64,000 nucleotides of DNA, from contig SBGU01000043.1 in assembly GCA_006226495.1 (NCBI GenBank), forward strand, positions 124,001-188,000, written 5' to 3'. Each line of letters begins with the position of its first letter. Within the stretch, counting starts at the first letter, position 1. The translations under genes were made by a program, and so were the position numbers. The notes under the pieces were generated by a model. That model was not told where the DNA came from. It worked only from the letters and a program-made list of their open reading frames with translations, and did no database searches. This DNA comes from Alphaproteobacteria bacterium. Lineage in GTDB: Bacteria > Pseudomonadota > Alphaproteobacteria > Sphingomonadales > Kordiimonadaceae. Shown one piece after another: positions 52,934-62,857 of the stretch.

Positions 52934-52962
52934 TTGAACGGCCCCTGTTGGGCGGCTAGAGT
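52934..52962 (+). promoter_or_regulatory. Sigma70-type promoter of gapR
   Basis: TTGAAC (52934-52939), 17-nt spacer, TAGAGT (52957-52962), 47 nt before the gapR start. Confidence 0.55.
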
Positions 52963-53009
52963 GCCGGCCAACAGGAAACGACCGAACACAGTATCAAGGG
53001 AGTATCATC

Positions 53010-53282
53010 ATGGTTCAGGCAGGCGGCGTCGCGGGCGATCAGCTCCGCAGCTTCATCGAGCGTATCGAGCGTCTTGAAGAAGAGAAAAAAGGCATTGCCG
53101 AGGATATCAAGGAAGTTTACGCGGGCGCCAAGGCCGTGGGCTTCGACACCAAGATCATGCGCAAGGTGATCCAGGTCCGCAAGATGGACCGGGCCGAGCG
53201 CCAGGAACAGGAAAGCCTTCTGGATGTGTATCTGCATGCCATCGAAGGCGGCCAGATGCCCGAGGCGATGGGCGACGAATAA
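53010..53282 (+). CDS. gapR: GapR / DUF2312 nucleoid-associated protein
   Basis: A 90-residue coiled-coil protein of the DUF2312 (UPF0335) family: [38 protein letters not shown] and [19 protein letters not shown]. In Caulobacter GapR is an essential protein that clamps overtwisted DNA ahead of moving polymerases. It is monocistronic, with its own promoter and terminator. RBS AAGGGAGTATC precedes the ATG. Confidence 0.93.
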   Translation: MVQAGGVAGDQLRSFIERIERLEEEKKGIAEDIKEVYAGAKAVGFDTKIMRKVIQVRKMDRAERQEQESLLDVYLHAIEGGQMPEAMGDE

Positions 53283-53342
53283 TAGCCCGCCCATGGGCGG
53301 CGGATCGCGGGCTGGCCGCAGGACCGCCCGACAAAATGGAAT

Positions 53343-53380
53343 GACCCCCGGACGGCATGGCCCCGGGGGTCTTTTCTTTT
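53343..53380 (+). terminator. Intrinsic terminator of gapR
   Basis: A perfect 9-bp stem (53343-53351 with 53363-53371) followed by a T-rich tract. Confidence 0.88.
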
Positions 53381-53513
53381 CCGGGGCCATGCCCGATGGG
53401 TTGCCGGCTCCATAGTCCGGAATATTTTCAGGCGTGTTTCCTTTGAACCGGAACGCAGTTGCTGTTTAACTTGGCGCCAGGCATTCACGCACGGCAGACA
53501 GGGGGACGACAGC

Positions 53514-54719
53514 ATGGCGGCGCACAGGCGATCTTTACGGGTCCTGCGGAGCTTTGTCCTGGTCCTGCTGGCGCTGTGTGCTGTGCCCCAAACGGCGCGG
53601 GCCGCCGAAAGCTGGACCCGTGCCTGGACCGCCAGCCTGTTCGAGGCGCCCGCCGCCGATGCCGCCATCACCATCGAGAATGCGACCCTGCGAACCTCGG
53701 TCCGGGTCGCGGCCGGCGGTGCGATGATCCGGCTCAGGCTGTCGAACGAATTTGGCCCCTTGCTCGAACTGGGCGCCGTCACCGTGCGCACGGGCGACGG
53801 GCCGTTTGTGCCGGTCACGTTCGGCGGCAAGGCCTCAACCCTGCTGCCCGGCCATGGGCCGCTGGTCAGCGACCCGGTACCGCTCGCGGTCGCCGCCTTC
53901 GACCGTGTCGATATCTCATTTTACATCCCCGGGGCCGCAACCCTGTCGACCGTGCATATGGCCCCGGGCCAGCCGACCGAGGTTTCGCCGCCCGGCAATT
54001 TCAGCGCCTGGAGCCATGTCGGAATTCGTCGGCACAAGGCGCGGCCCCTGTTGGCCGGCATCGATGTGCTGTCGCCGGCGCCCCGGCCGGTGATCGTGGC
54101 CTTTGGCGACAGCATCACCGACAGCACGGGGTGCGCCAACGATGCCGTGCCCATATGCCGCTGGAGCGACGTGCTGGCGCGGCGGCTCGCGGCTGCCGGC
54201 ATGCCGCATGTGGTGGTCACCCAGGCGATTTCCGGCAATCGTATCCTGTCTGATCGCACGGGCCCGAGCGCGCTGCAGCGCTTCGACCGCGATGTGCTTG
54301 CGGTGCCGGGGGTCAGCCATATGCTGCTCTTGGAAGGCATAAACGATATCGGCACATCCGGCGGCCTGCGGGGCGGGCAGCGCCTCAGGACCATCACAGC
54401 CGAACAGCTTATTGAAGGCTACAGGCAACTGGCCCTGCGTGCGCACGAGCATGGTATCAAGGTCATCGCCATGACCCTGCTACCGTTTGCCGGCGCCGGC
54501 TATCACACGGCGGAGGGCGAGGCGATCCGGCTGCAGGTAAATGACTGGATTCGCACCTCGGGCACCTTTGATGCCGTGATCGACATGGAAAGGGTGATGG
54601 CCGACCCCGACGATCCGTCGCGGCTTGCGGCGGCGCTGCAGCGCGGCGATAACCTGCATCCGAACGACATCGGCCAGACCGTGATGGGCGAGGCTGTGCC
54701 GCTCGACCTGTTCCGGTAG
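53514..54719 (+). CDS. Exported SGNH/GDSL hydrolase
   Basis: A 401-residue protein with a signal peptide (about 1-30, ending TARAAES). An N-terminal beta domain (about 35-170) precedes the SGNH hydrolase domain: block I Ser in VAFGDSITDS, Gly in ISGNRI, block III Asn in LEGINDIG, block V Asp/His in GDNLHPND. Such enzymes are esterases or deacetylases of carbohydrates or lipids outside the cytoplasm. The layout resembles SGNH hydrolases acting on plant or surface polysaccharides, but the substrate is not known. RBS GGGGGACGAC precedes the ATG. Confidence 0.9.
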   Translation: MAAHRRSLRVLRSFVLVLLALCAVPQTARAAESWTRAWTASLFEAPAADAAITIENATLRTSVRVAAGGAMIRLRLSNEFGPLLELGAVTVRTGDGPFVPVTFGGKASTLLPGHGPLVSDPVPLAVAAFDRVDISFYIPGAATLSTVHMAPGQPTEVSPPGNFSAWSHVGIRRHKARPLLAGIDVLSPAPRPVIVAFGDSITDSTGCANDAVPICRWSDVLARRLAAAGMPHVVVTQAISGNRILSDRTGPSALQRFDRDVLAVPGVSHMLLLEGINDIGTSGGLRGGQRLRTITAEQLIEGYRQLALRAHEHGIKVIAMTLLPFAGAGYHTAEGEAIRLQVNDWIRTSGTFDAVIDMERVMADPDDPSRLAAALQRGDNLHPNDIGQTVMGEAVPLDLFR

Positions 54720-54808
54720 ACTGGCTCTGTCTGCAGGCCGGCCCCGGTTGCAGGCAGCGTTGCCGAAAGCGGCATTCAGGCGTAGAATCACCCGCAGGAG
54801 ACGGCCCG

Positions 54809-55474
54809 ATGTTCGAGGATCGCAACGCGGCCGGGCAGGCGCTGGCATCCGCGCTTGTGGCCCGGCGCGACAATTTTCCAAATGCCTGCATTGTGGCCCT
54901 GCCGCGCGGCGGTGTGCCGGTGGCGGCGCCTGTCGCGGCGGCGCTTGGCTGCCCCATGGACATCCTGATGGTGCGCAAGATCGGCGCGCCCGGCCAGTCC
55001 GAGCTGGCGGTGGGCGCGGTGGCCGAAGGCGACCCGCCCTATGTGACGGTCAATCCCGACATCATGGATGCCTTTTCGGTATCCGACCTTTATATCCAGG
55101 CCCAGGTGACCCGCCTGGCGGCCCGCATGCGTGCGCGGCGCCAACGGTTGGGCGGCGGCGGGCACACGGGGCGTATCATCGGGCAAAGTGTCATCCTTAT
55201 CGACGACGGCATGGCCACGGGCGCCAGCATGCGCGTGGCGATCGAAGCCGTGCGCGCCGCCCAGGCCCACAGCATCACCGTGGCGGTGCCGGTGGCGGCA
55301 GCCGAAGTGGTCGACATGATGCGCGGCACGGTCGACGACCTGATCGTGCTCGAGACCCCGGTGCCGTTCCGGGCCGTCGGCGTGCATTACCGGCATTTCG
55401 ATCAGGTGTCGGACCGCACGGTCGCGCACCTGATGCACACGGCCGCAGAAAACTGCGCCGGCCAGCGGGGCTGA
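54809..55474 (+). CDS. Phosphoribosyltransferase family protein
   Basis: A 221-residue type I PRTase-fold protein. FEDRNAAGQALASAL at the start, CIVALPRGGVPVAAPVAAALG, MVRKIGAPGQSELAVGAV, and the PRPP motif VILIDDGMATGAS define the family of stand-alone predicted PRTases. Their base substrate is unknown, and they are often found near stress or erythromycin-esterase-like genes. RBS CAGGAGACGG precedes the ATG. It converges on the GST gene with a 28-nt gap. Confidence 0.88.
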   Translation: MFEDRNAAGQALASALVARRDNFPNACIVALPRGGVPVAAPVAAALGCPMDILMVRKIGAPGQSELAVGAVAEGDPPYVTVNPDIMDAFSVSDLYIQAQVTRLAARMRARRQRLGGGGHTGRIIGQSVILIDDGMATGASMRVAIEAVRAAQAHSITVAVPVAAAEVVDMMRGTVDDLIVLETPVPFRAVGVHYRHFDQVSDRTVAHLMHTAAENCAGQRG

Positions 55475-55502
55475 CCGGCGTGGCATGGTCTCTGGGCCCG
55501 GC

Positions 55503-56159
55503 TCAGGTGCGCCAGTGCGGGGGGTAGGTGGCGTCATAGCCCGGCAGGGCTTCGATGCGCGCCATCCAGGCGGCGAGGGCCGGCAGCTTTTCGCCGAACG
55601 GCAGCACCGTGAAGGGCAGGGCCGCCGCCTGCGGGTGTTTGCCCAGCCGCTGCACAAGGGCCGCGATCGGATACAAGACGATATCGGCCATGCTGACCGT
55701 ATTGCCCGCCAGCCAGTCCTGGCCTTCAAGCCAGCCTGCGGCGGTGGTAAATTCGGTGCTGATGGCGCTGGCGGCTTCGGCCAGCATTTCCATGGTCACG
55801 GTCTTGTCGCCCCGGAACAGGTAGCGGCCAAAAAGCCCCAGGTGCGGCGCCAGATAGCTTTCGATCTCAAGGGTGCGTTGCCAGATATGGCCGGCTTCTT
55901 CCGGGCTTTTGCCGGTCAGCGACGGTTCGGGATATTTGCGTTCGAGATAGTTCAGGATCGCGTCCGATTCATAGAGGACAAAATCGCCGTCCTTCAGCAC
56001 CGGCACCTTGCCGCGCGGGTTCATGGCCAGAAATTCCGGCGTCTTGTTGTCGCCCTTGCTGCCATGAATTTCATGGCCGACATAGTCGACCTTCTTGATT
56101 GCAAGCGCCAGCGTCACCCGCCAGGCAAAGGGGCTGCCGCTCATCCAGTACAGGTCCAT
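55503..56159 (-). CDS. Glutathione S-transferase family protein
   Basis: A 218-residue GST. The N-terminal thioredoxin-like domain (about 1-80) has MSGSPFAWRVTLAL, NPRGKVPVLKDGD (cis-Pro) and LYESDAILNYLERKYP. The C-terminal all-helical domain has WLAGNTVSMADIVLYP with the N-capping box. A Ser/Pro at the active site region (GSPFAW) suggests a theta- or beta-like class. Substrates are unknown. The ATG is preceded by GAGGGAGATAT. Confidence 0.92.
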   Translation of the reverse strand: MDLYWMSGSPFAWRVTLALAIKKVDYVGHEIHGSKGDNKTPEFLAMNPRGKVPVLKDGDFVLYESDAILNYLERKYPEPSLTGKSPEEAGHIWQRTLEIESYLAPHLGLFGRYLFRGDKTVTMEMLAEAASAISTEFTTAAGWLEGQDWLAGNTVSMADIVLYPIAALVQRLGKHPQAAALPFTVLPFGEKLPALAAWMARIEALPGYDATYPPHWRT

Positions 56160-56239
56160 AAATATCTCCCTCAGATCTGTGGGGCCGCGTGCCGGCCCAA
56201 GGCGGAGATGGGGATAGGCGCGCGAGAATGTAAGCCCGA

Positions 56240-56281
56240 AAAAATGAATAGCCCGCGTTCCATATTTGGGGGAACGCGGGC
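56240..56281 (-). terminator. Intrinsic terminator of the DUF5694-type gene
   Basis: A perfect 11-bp stem (56251-56261 with 56271-56281). On the minus strand it is followed by a short T-rich tract (about 56240-56245), 31 nt past the stop of the downstream gene. Confidence 0.8.
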
Positions 56282-56311
56282 CGGCGTTCAGGGGGTGATG
56301 CTGGTGCGGCC

Positions 56312-57439
56312 TCAGTCCAGAAGCGGCATGATATCCACAATCTCCAGGTCGCTGGTCACACCCAGGTAACGTTCATAATAGGCCTTGTGCGAGGCGCCGA
56401 CGATGGCAAGCACACGGGCCTTGGGGCCGATCAGTTCGCGGATGTTGGCGGCCATGCGCATGTTGCGGGTCTCCCAGTAGGCCAGGTATTTGCGGCCCGC
56501 ACCCGATGCCCCGGTCGAGCCGGCGGCGGCGCCAAAATCGCTGGCGACCGCGCGGCGCGCTTCTTCAGGCGCATTCATCAGCCGGTACCAGTCCAGCACC
56601 GGTGCCGATGCATCTTCGGCCAGGCGCTTGTCCCAGCCACCCAGGCCTTCGCGGCGAATTTTGGTCCATTCATTGTCCCAGGCGGCCATCATGTCCCTGC
56701 CATAGGCGTCTTCGTCGGCAATCGGGCCGGTCGCGCGGTCGCCCGTATGGTCGTCAACCGGATAAACCCGTTCGTGCCCGAGCTCCGCCGCCAGCGTCGC
56801 CGCGATGATGATATTTTCGTTCCGCCGCACCATGCGGCTGTTCAGGTATGCGACCAGATCGGCCGTCAGGGCGCCGTCCGCCACGCGCTCGGCTTCCGGC
56901 AGGCGCAGCCACTGCACCACGGCGGACGACGGGTCGCCGATGGCCAGGAACAGGGCCGCCAGGTGCCGGCGTTCAGCCGCCGGGCGCGTTGTTTTGCCGT
57001 CCGCCAGCAGGGTTTCGATTTCCTGCTCAGCCGCCGCGCCGGTCAGGCCCAGGGCTGCGCGTGCTGGTTCGACATCGGGGCAATAATCCTTGGCGGTGCC
57101 GACATAGGCGTATTGATAGGCGCGCAGATAATCGCACTGGGCACCGCTCAGCGCCTCGATGGCGATATGGTCCGGCGCCCAGGCTTTCAGCCGGTCGAGC
57201 AAGGGGCGGAAACGGGCACGGTCGAAATTCTCCGGCAGGCCGGACAGGTGGCCGGTGCCCAGAACCAGAAGCTGGCTCCGGTCGCCGCGCGTGCTGGCGG
57301 CGGCGTCAGCCAGGTAAACCGCCTGGGCGGCGGCGGTGGCTTCATTCACGGGCGCAATGGCTTTGGGCGCGGGCGCATCGGTGCCAGCGGCATCGGCGCC
57401 GGCCAGCAGGGCAATGGATACAAACAGGGCGTTGATCAT
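56312..57439 (-). CDS. DUF5694 / TraB-like domain protein, exported
   Basis: A 375-residue protein with a signal peptide (MINALFVSIALLAGADAAG). It carries motifs shared with the TraB/GumN-like (Tiki) fold: an N-terminal LLVLGTGHLSG, central LNSRMVRRNENI, NMRMAANIRELIGPKARVLAIVGASHKAYY. The GxxH and late HK residues are the ones expected to bind metal in this fold. I read it as the DUF5694 branch. The function is unknown; relatives are putative metalloproteases. It is a single gene with its own terminator. Confidence 0.7.
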   Translation of the reverse strand: MINALFVSIALLAGADAAGTDAPAPKAIAPVNEATAAAQAVYLADAAASTRGDRSQLLVLGTGHLSGLPENFDRARFRPLLDRLKAWAPDHIAIEALSGAQCDYLRAYQYAYVGTAKDYCPDVEPARAALGLTGAAAEQEIETLLADGKTTRPAAERRHLAALFLAIGDPSSAVVQWLRLPEAERVADGALTADLVAYLNSRMVRRNENIIIAATLAAELGHERVYPVDDHTGDRATGPIADEDAYGRDMMAAWDNEWTKIRREGLGGWDKRLAEDASAPVLDWYRLMNAPEEARRAVASDFGAAAGSTGASGAGRKYLAYWETRNMRMAANIRELIGPKARVLAIVGASHKAYYERYLGVTSDLEIVDIMPLLD

Positions 57440-57801
57440 GGGTCGGTTTCCTCGCTGCAGGTTTTGTCGTGTTGTCTATCGGCGTGCCTTCGGGGGCCGC
57501 CATTCTTGTGGGCCCAGTCTAAGCATGCCGCGCCCGGTGCGTCACGACATATTTACTTGCGGTGCGGGGCGATGCGGTGATCATGGAACCGGTTTTTCGG
57601 GGCCGGTGCGAAGCGGATTTCAACAGCAATAAACGGGACGCACGCGCCGGCACAAATGAACTATCCGGTGGTTGGGGTACCACCAGCCGGGACAGCCGCC
57701 AGACAAAAGCGGTGCCCGGATCGCGGGACACGCGGGCCCATGCTGCCGAATTTCGGGAGCGGGTGGCCGGTGCCCTTAACGGTCAACAGCGGGGGACCCC
57801 A
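57440..57801. other. Non-coding gap
   Basis: 362 nt between divergent genes. I see no gene with support here, although the plus-strand frame is open. The region presumably holds promoters for both neighbours; I could not pick clear hexamers. Confidence 0.5.
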
Positions 57802-58752
57802 ATGACAAAACTGCCACATGCGCGCAGCCTGGTGCCGGCGTTACTTCCAGCACTCATATTTCTGGCAACCGGCATCGCCCGTGCCGACGATACCCAAGTG
57901 GGCCGCCAAAGCCTCGATGACGCCTGGTGGACCGGGCCGATTGTCGCGCCTTCACCGGTCACCTTGCCTAGGGGCCATGTCTATCTGGAACCCTATGTCT
58001 ATGATGTGCGCACGGGCGGCGGCGATTATATCGGCTCACGCAGTTACATGCTGTATGGCCTTTCGGACCGGCTGACGGTGGGGCTCATTCCGGTGATCGG
58101 CTATTACCAGCCGGGCGGGGGCGAGAACGCCACCCACATGGGGTTCGGTGACCTGACCCTGCATGTGCGCTATGGCCTCACGACCTTCGACCCCGAAACC
58201 TATCGCCCCGCGACCGCGGTGTCGCTCGAATGGACCCTGCCCACCGGCAGGCACGACCGGCTCGACCGGCTTGGCCACGGGGTTGGCGGTGGTGCCCATG
58301 TGCTGACCCTGGGTTTCTATGCCCAGGAAATTTTCTGGCTGCCGAACGGGCGGCTCATGCGCGCCCGCATCGCCATCACCCAGGCCTTGCCCGGCACGGC
58401 CCGGGTGGTGGACCGCAGCACATATGGCACACCGGAAGGCTTTGTGGGCACCGCCGACCCCGGCAACAGTTTCAACCTGGTCACCGGCTGGGAATACAGC
58501 CTCAGCCGCAACTGGGTGCTGGCGTTCGATGTCGGTTACGGCCATGGTGGTGCGACCCGTGTCGCCGGCACCGTGGGGCCGGACAGGTTCAGGGCGCGGT
58601 CCGACAGCAGCGACACCTTCCTTCTTGCCCCTGCCATCGAATATAATTTCAGCGGCAGCTTCGGCATCATCGGCGGGGTGCGTTATATCTCCGGCGACGG
58701 GGCGGCGCCGCATTCGATCACGCCGGTGATGGCCTTCAGCATGTTTTTCTGA
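57802..58752 (+). CDS. Outer-membrane beta-barrel protein (putative transporter / MetA-pathway-like)
   Basis: A 316-residue protein with a signal peptide (about 1-28, ending GIARADD). Alternating aromatic/polar beta-strand sequences follow (HVYLEPYVYDV, SYMLYGLSDRLTVGLIPVIGYY, LTLHVRYGLTTF, WVLAFDVGYGHGG), ending in Phe (MAFSMFF), the usual BAM signal of outer-membrane proteins. It resembles the phenol-degradation MetA-type transporter family. Its ligand is unknown. The ATG at 57802 follows GGGGGAC; the frame is open 240 nt further upstream but without support. Confidence 0.8.
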   Translation: MTKLPHARSLVPALLPALIFLATGIARADDTQVGRQSLDDAWWTGPIVAPSPVTLPRGHVYLEPYVYDVRTGGGDYIGSRSYMLYGLSDRLTVGLIPVIGYYQPGGGENATHMGFGDLTLHVRYGLTTFDPETYRPATAVSLEWTLPTGRHDRLDRLGHGVGGGAHVLTLGFYAQEIFWLPNGRLMRARIAITQALPGTARVVDRSTYGTPEGFVGTADPGNSFNLVTGWEYSLSRNWVLAFDVGYGHGGATRVAGTVGPDRFRARSDSSDTFLLAPAIEYNFSGSFGIIGGVRYISGDGAAPHSITPVMAFSMFF

Positions 58753-58756
58753 TCAC

Positions 58757-58821
58757 GCAACAGATTCCGGTACAGATGCAACAGGAAAAGCGCCCAAACT
58801 GTCGCATATGCAACAGTTTGG
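58757..58821. repeat. GCAACAG repeats and a 28-nt imperfect palindrome
   Basis: GCAACAG occurs at 58757, 58778 and 58810. The last overlaps a palindrome at 58794-58821 with 9-bp perfect arms (CCAAACTGT / ACAGTTTGG) and a near-palindromic GCATATGC centre. It lies between convergent genes. No clear T-run follows. Confidence 0.55.
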
Positions 58822-58863
58822 CTCGCTTTCAGGTTGTGGGAAAAGACGTGCCAACGGGCCGGT

Positions 58864-59703
58864 TCAGAGGCTGTCCAGGCTTTCGAACCGGTTCATCCGG
58901 GCGGGTAGATAGGCGCCGGCGGCGATCACATCCGCCGGGCGGCCCGTGGTCAAAAGCCGAACTGTTCCGGTTCCGGAACGAATATATTCCGGGTGCCGCG
59001 CCAGATAATCCGCCAGGGACGCCGCCACGATTTCCGGCTGGCTGTAGAGTTCGGTTGCCGCCGGCAGTGCGCTGCGGAACGTGCTTTTCACCAGCGGAAA
59101 ATGGGTGCAGCCCAAAAGCGCGGCATCGGGTGCCGTGCCGATTTCTTCAAGGATTTCAGCGACAAAGCCATCGATCAGCCCGGCAATCGGGCGGTTGCCT
59201 GCGCCGCCTTCGATGGCGTCCACCAGGCCGGGACAGGCTTTTTGGACCAGTTTCAGGTGCGGCGCGCGTTTGCGCACTTCCTCGACATAAGCGCCGGATT
59301 CCACGGTCTTGCGGGTCGCGAACAGCGCAATGGTGCGGCCTTCGCCGGCTTCGGCATGGGGCTTTTCCTGCGACCAGGGTACGCCGGTCATGGCCTCGAC
59401 CATCGGCACCAGCACACCCAGGATACGGTTTTCCGGCCAGGCGACGGGCAGCCACTCTTGTTGCAGGGTCCGAAGCGCCACCGCCGCCGCCGTGTTGCAG
59501 GCCAGCACCACAAGGCTGCAGCCGGCCTTCATCAATATGTCGACGGCGTCCTTTGTCAGGGCGACAATCTGGTCGTTGTTGCGGTGGCCGTAGGGCGCGT
59601 TCCGGTGGTCGCCCAGATAGAGAAAATCCTGATCCGGCAGGCGCTTATGCAGTGCCTCGAGGATGGTGATGCCGCCAGAGCCGGAATCGAAAACACCAAT
59701 CAT
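58864..59703 (-). CDS. murI: Glutamate racemase
   Basis: A 279-residue racemase that makes D-glutamate for peptidoglycan. Substrate-binding GVFDSGSGG and GDHRNAPYGHRN, first catalytic Cys in VVLACNTAAA (about residue 70), and second in LLGCTHFPLV are all present. The ATG gives the standard start. It lies 24 nt after the sigma54 regulator gene, in the same orientation, so the two may be co-transcribed. Confidence 0.96.
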   Translation of the reverse strand: MIGVFDSGSGGITILEALHKRLPDQDFLYLGDHRNAPYGHRNNDQIVALTKDAVDILMKAGCSLVVLACNTAAAVALRTLQQEWLPVAWPENRILGVLVPMVEAMTGVPWSQEKPHAEAGEGRTIALFATRKTVESGAYVEEVRKRAPHLKLVQKACPGLVDAIEGGAGNRPIAGLIDGFVAEILEEIGTAPDAALLGCTHFPLVKSTFRSALPAATELYSQPEIVAASLADYLARHPEYIRSGTGTVRLLTTGRPADVIAAGAYLPARMNRFESLDSL

Positions 59704-59727
59704 GCGGCACCTGCCCCTGTTTCCCGT

Positions 59728-61161
59728 TCATGTGTCGAGCCCGTATTCGGACACCTTTCGATACAGGGTCGACCGCCCGATGCCAAGCCGTCTTGCCACT
59801 TCGGCCATGCGGCCATTGTATTTCTGCAAGGCGGCGGCAATGATCGCGGCCTCGAGGGTCGCCAGTGTCCGTATCTCGCCACTAGCGTCCTCAAGCGGCA
59901 GCATTGTGGCAGGCACCGGCGCGTCGGGTGCGGCCAGGCCCGCAGGGGCCATAGGCTCCGGCGCCGCCACAAAGTCCGGCTTCAGGCCTGAAAGATGCGG
60001 GAAATCCGCGGGGTCCAGCCAGTCGCCCTCCGACAGGATCACCGCGCGGAACAGGGCATTCTGCAGTTGCCGGATGTTGCCGGGCCAACCGTAACTTTCC
60101 AGCAAGGACAGCGCCTCGGGCGTGATCTGCCGTTTCGGCAGGTCCTCCATGGTGGCGATGGAATTGAGGAAATGTGTGGTCAGCGCCGGGATATCCGCCG
60201 CGCGCGACCTGAGCGGCGGCAGGGTGATCGGGAACACATTCAGCCGGTAATACAGGTCCTCGCGGAAGGCGCCTTCGCCGACCCGTTCGGCCAGATTTCG
60301 ATTCGTAGCCGAAATGATCCGGATATCGACCTTGATGCTTTGCCGTCCGCCGACGGGGTCGATCTCCCGCTCCTGGATCGCCCGCAGCAATTTCACCTGC
60401 ACATCCAGCGGCAGTTCACCCACTTCGTCCAGGAACAGAGTGCCGCCATCGGCCTCCTGGAACTTGCCGATACGTTTTTCGGTGGCGCCGGTAAACGCAC
60501 CTTTTTCGTGGCCGAACAGGATGCTTTCCACCAGGTTTTCCGGGATGGCGCCGCAGTTCACGGCGACAAAAGGCCTGTCTTTACGGTCACTTGCATGGTG
60601 GATGGCGCGCGCGAACACTTCCTTGCCGACGCCGGATTCCCCTTCGATCAGTACCGGGATCGTGGCGCGCGATGCCTTTTTCGCCAGGCTGACGGCCCGC
60701 TGCATGCCGGGGCTTGTGCCCACAAGGCCGTCGAAGCCCGCGCTCTTGATACTGTCGCGCATGGGCGCGATTTCGCCGACCAGGTCGTTGGTCTTCAAAG
60801 CCGCCTCAAGCGCGGTGCGGATGCGTTCGGCGCTCGCGGGTTTGACGATAAAATCGTTGGCCCCCGCGCGCATGGCATCCACCACCGTGCTGATGGACGA
60901 ATGCGCGGTCAGCATCACCACCGGCAGCCGCGGGTGCTGCGGGCGGATGGCATCAAGAACGGCAATACCGTCCATGCCCGGCATCACCAGGTCCAGAAGC
61001 ACCACGTCAACTGGCGGTTCTGCAGCATTTTGCAGGCGTTTCACCGCCGCCGTGCCGCTCATGGCTTTTTCGGCAATGAAACCCGCGCGCTTGACCACGC
61101 CTTCCAGAAGCGTGATCTGCGTCAGTTCGTCTTCAACGATCAGGACCCGTTGGCCACTCAT
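59728..61161 (-). CDS. Sigma54-dependent response regulator, orphan
   Basis: A 477-residue NtrC-family regulator. The receiver (VEDELTQITLL, phospho-Asp in VVLLDLVMPGMDG) is followed by an AAA+ domain with Walker A GESGVGKE, a canonical GAFTGA loop and Walker B TLFLDEVGELP. The C-terminal Fis HTH is NGRMAEVARRLGIGRSTLYRKV. An Ala/Pro-rich linker separates the last two. I chose the ATG at 61161, preceded by GGGGGTAAAC. No kinase gene is adjacent. It is divergent from the pnt operon and immediately upstream of murI. Its targets are unknown. Confidence 0.95.
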   Translation of the reverse strand: MSGQRVLIVEDELTQITLLEGVVKRAGFIAEKAMSGTAAVKRLQNAAEPPVDVVLLDLVMPGMDGIAVLDAIRPQHPRLPVVMLTAHSSISTVVDAMRAGANDFIVKPASAERIRTALEAALKTNDLVGEIAPMRDSIKSAGFDGLVGTSPGMQRAVSLAKKASRATIPVLIEGESGVGKEVFARAIHHASDRKDRPFVAVNCGAIPENLVESILFGHEKGAFTGATEKRIGKFQEADGGTLFLDEVGELPLDVQVKLLRAIQEREIDPVGGRQSIKVDIRIISATNRNLAERVGEGAFREDLYYRLNVFPITLPPLRSRAADIPALTTHFLNSIATMEDLPKRQITPEALSLLESYGWPGNIRQLQNALFRAVILSEGDWLDPADFPHLSGLKPDFVAAPEPMAPAGLAAPDAPVPATMLPLEDASGEIRTLATLEAAIIAAALQKYNGRMAEVARRLGIGRSTLYRKVSEYGLDT

Positions 61162-61416
61162 GTTTACCCCCACGTGCGCCATGTGGACGCGATTCGGGCT
61201 GTATCATTTCAGGACACTCTTAACAAAATGGAAATGAACAAATTTTATCGATTTTACCCCTGTTTCTGAAATTTTCTTGCTCAAAAGCACATATGCGCTA
61301 CCTTTGCGGCGAAGGCTAGGACGGCTCAAGGGGGCAAATACAAACACACCAAAAGGTGATTTGGCCGGTTCGCCTCGAAAACATTTGCCTTTTAACCGTT
61401 TCAGGGAGAGTTACTC

Positions 61417-62547
<1,131 letters not shown>

Positions 62548-62844
62548 ATGCATGAGATCCTGGTAAATCCGTTCATCCAGCAGTTCAGCGTGTTCCTGCT
62601 GGCCATCTTCGTCGGCTATTATGTGGTCTGGTCGGTGACACCCGCCCTGCACACGCCCCTGATGAGTGTCACGAACGCCATCTCGAGCGTGATCATTGTC
62701 GGTGCCCTGATCGCAGCCGGCCCCGAGGGCATCAGCCTCTCGAAAGTGCTGGGTGCCGTGGCCATCGCGCTCGCGGCCGTCAACATCTTCGGCGGTTTTG
62801 CGGTCACGGCCCGCATGCTCGCCATGTACAAGAAAAAGAAATAG
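62548..62844 (+). CDS. pntAB: NAD(P) transhydrogenase subunit alpha, membrane part
   Basis: A 98-residue membrane protein with three hydrophobic segments (about 12-30, 38-60, 65-85) and a basic tail MYKKKK. It carries VGYYVVWSVTPALHTPLMSVTNAISS, the alpha-subunit channel signature. It completes domain II with the beta subunit. Confidence 0.95.
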   Translation: MHEILVNPFIQQFSVFLLAIFVGYYVVWSVTPALHTPLMSVTNAISSVIIVGALIAAGPEGISLSKVLGAVAIALAAVNIFGGFAVTARMLAMYKKKK

Positions 62845-62857
62845 GGGAGGCTGACCA

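Noticed and set aside
57562-57801. 80-residue N-terminal extension of the outer-membrane protein
   Set aside because: The ATG at 57802 begins a proper signal peptide and has GGGGGAC upstream; the extension would bury that signal.
61300-61416. Sigma54 promoter upstream of pntAA
   Set aside because: A TTGGCC near 61360 lacks a GC at the required 10-nt spacing, and the TTTGC near 61308 has no GG at -24.
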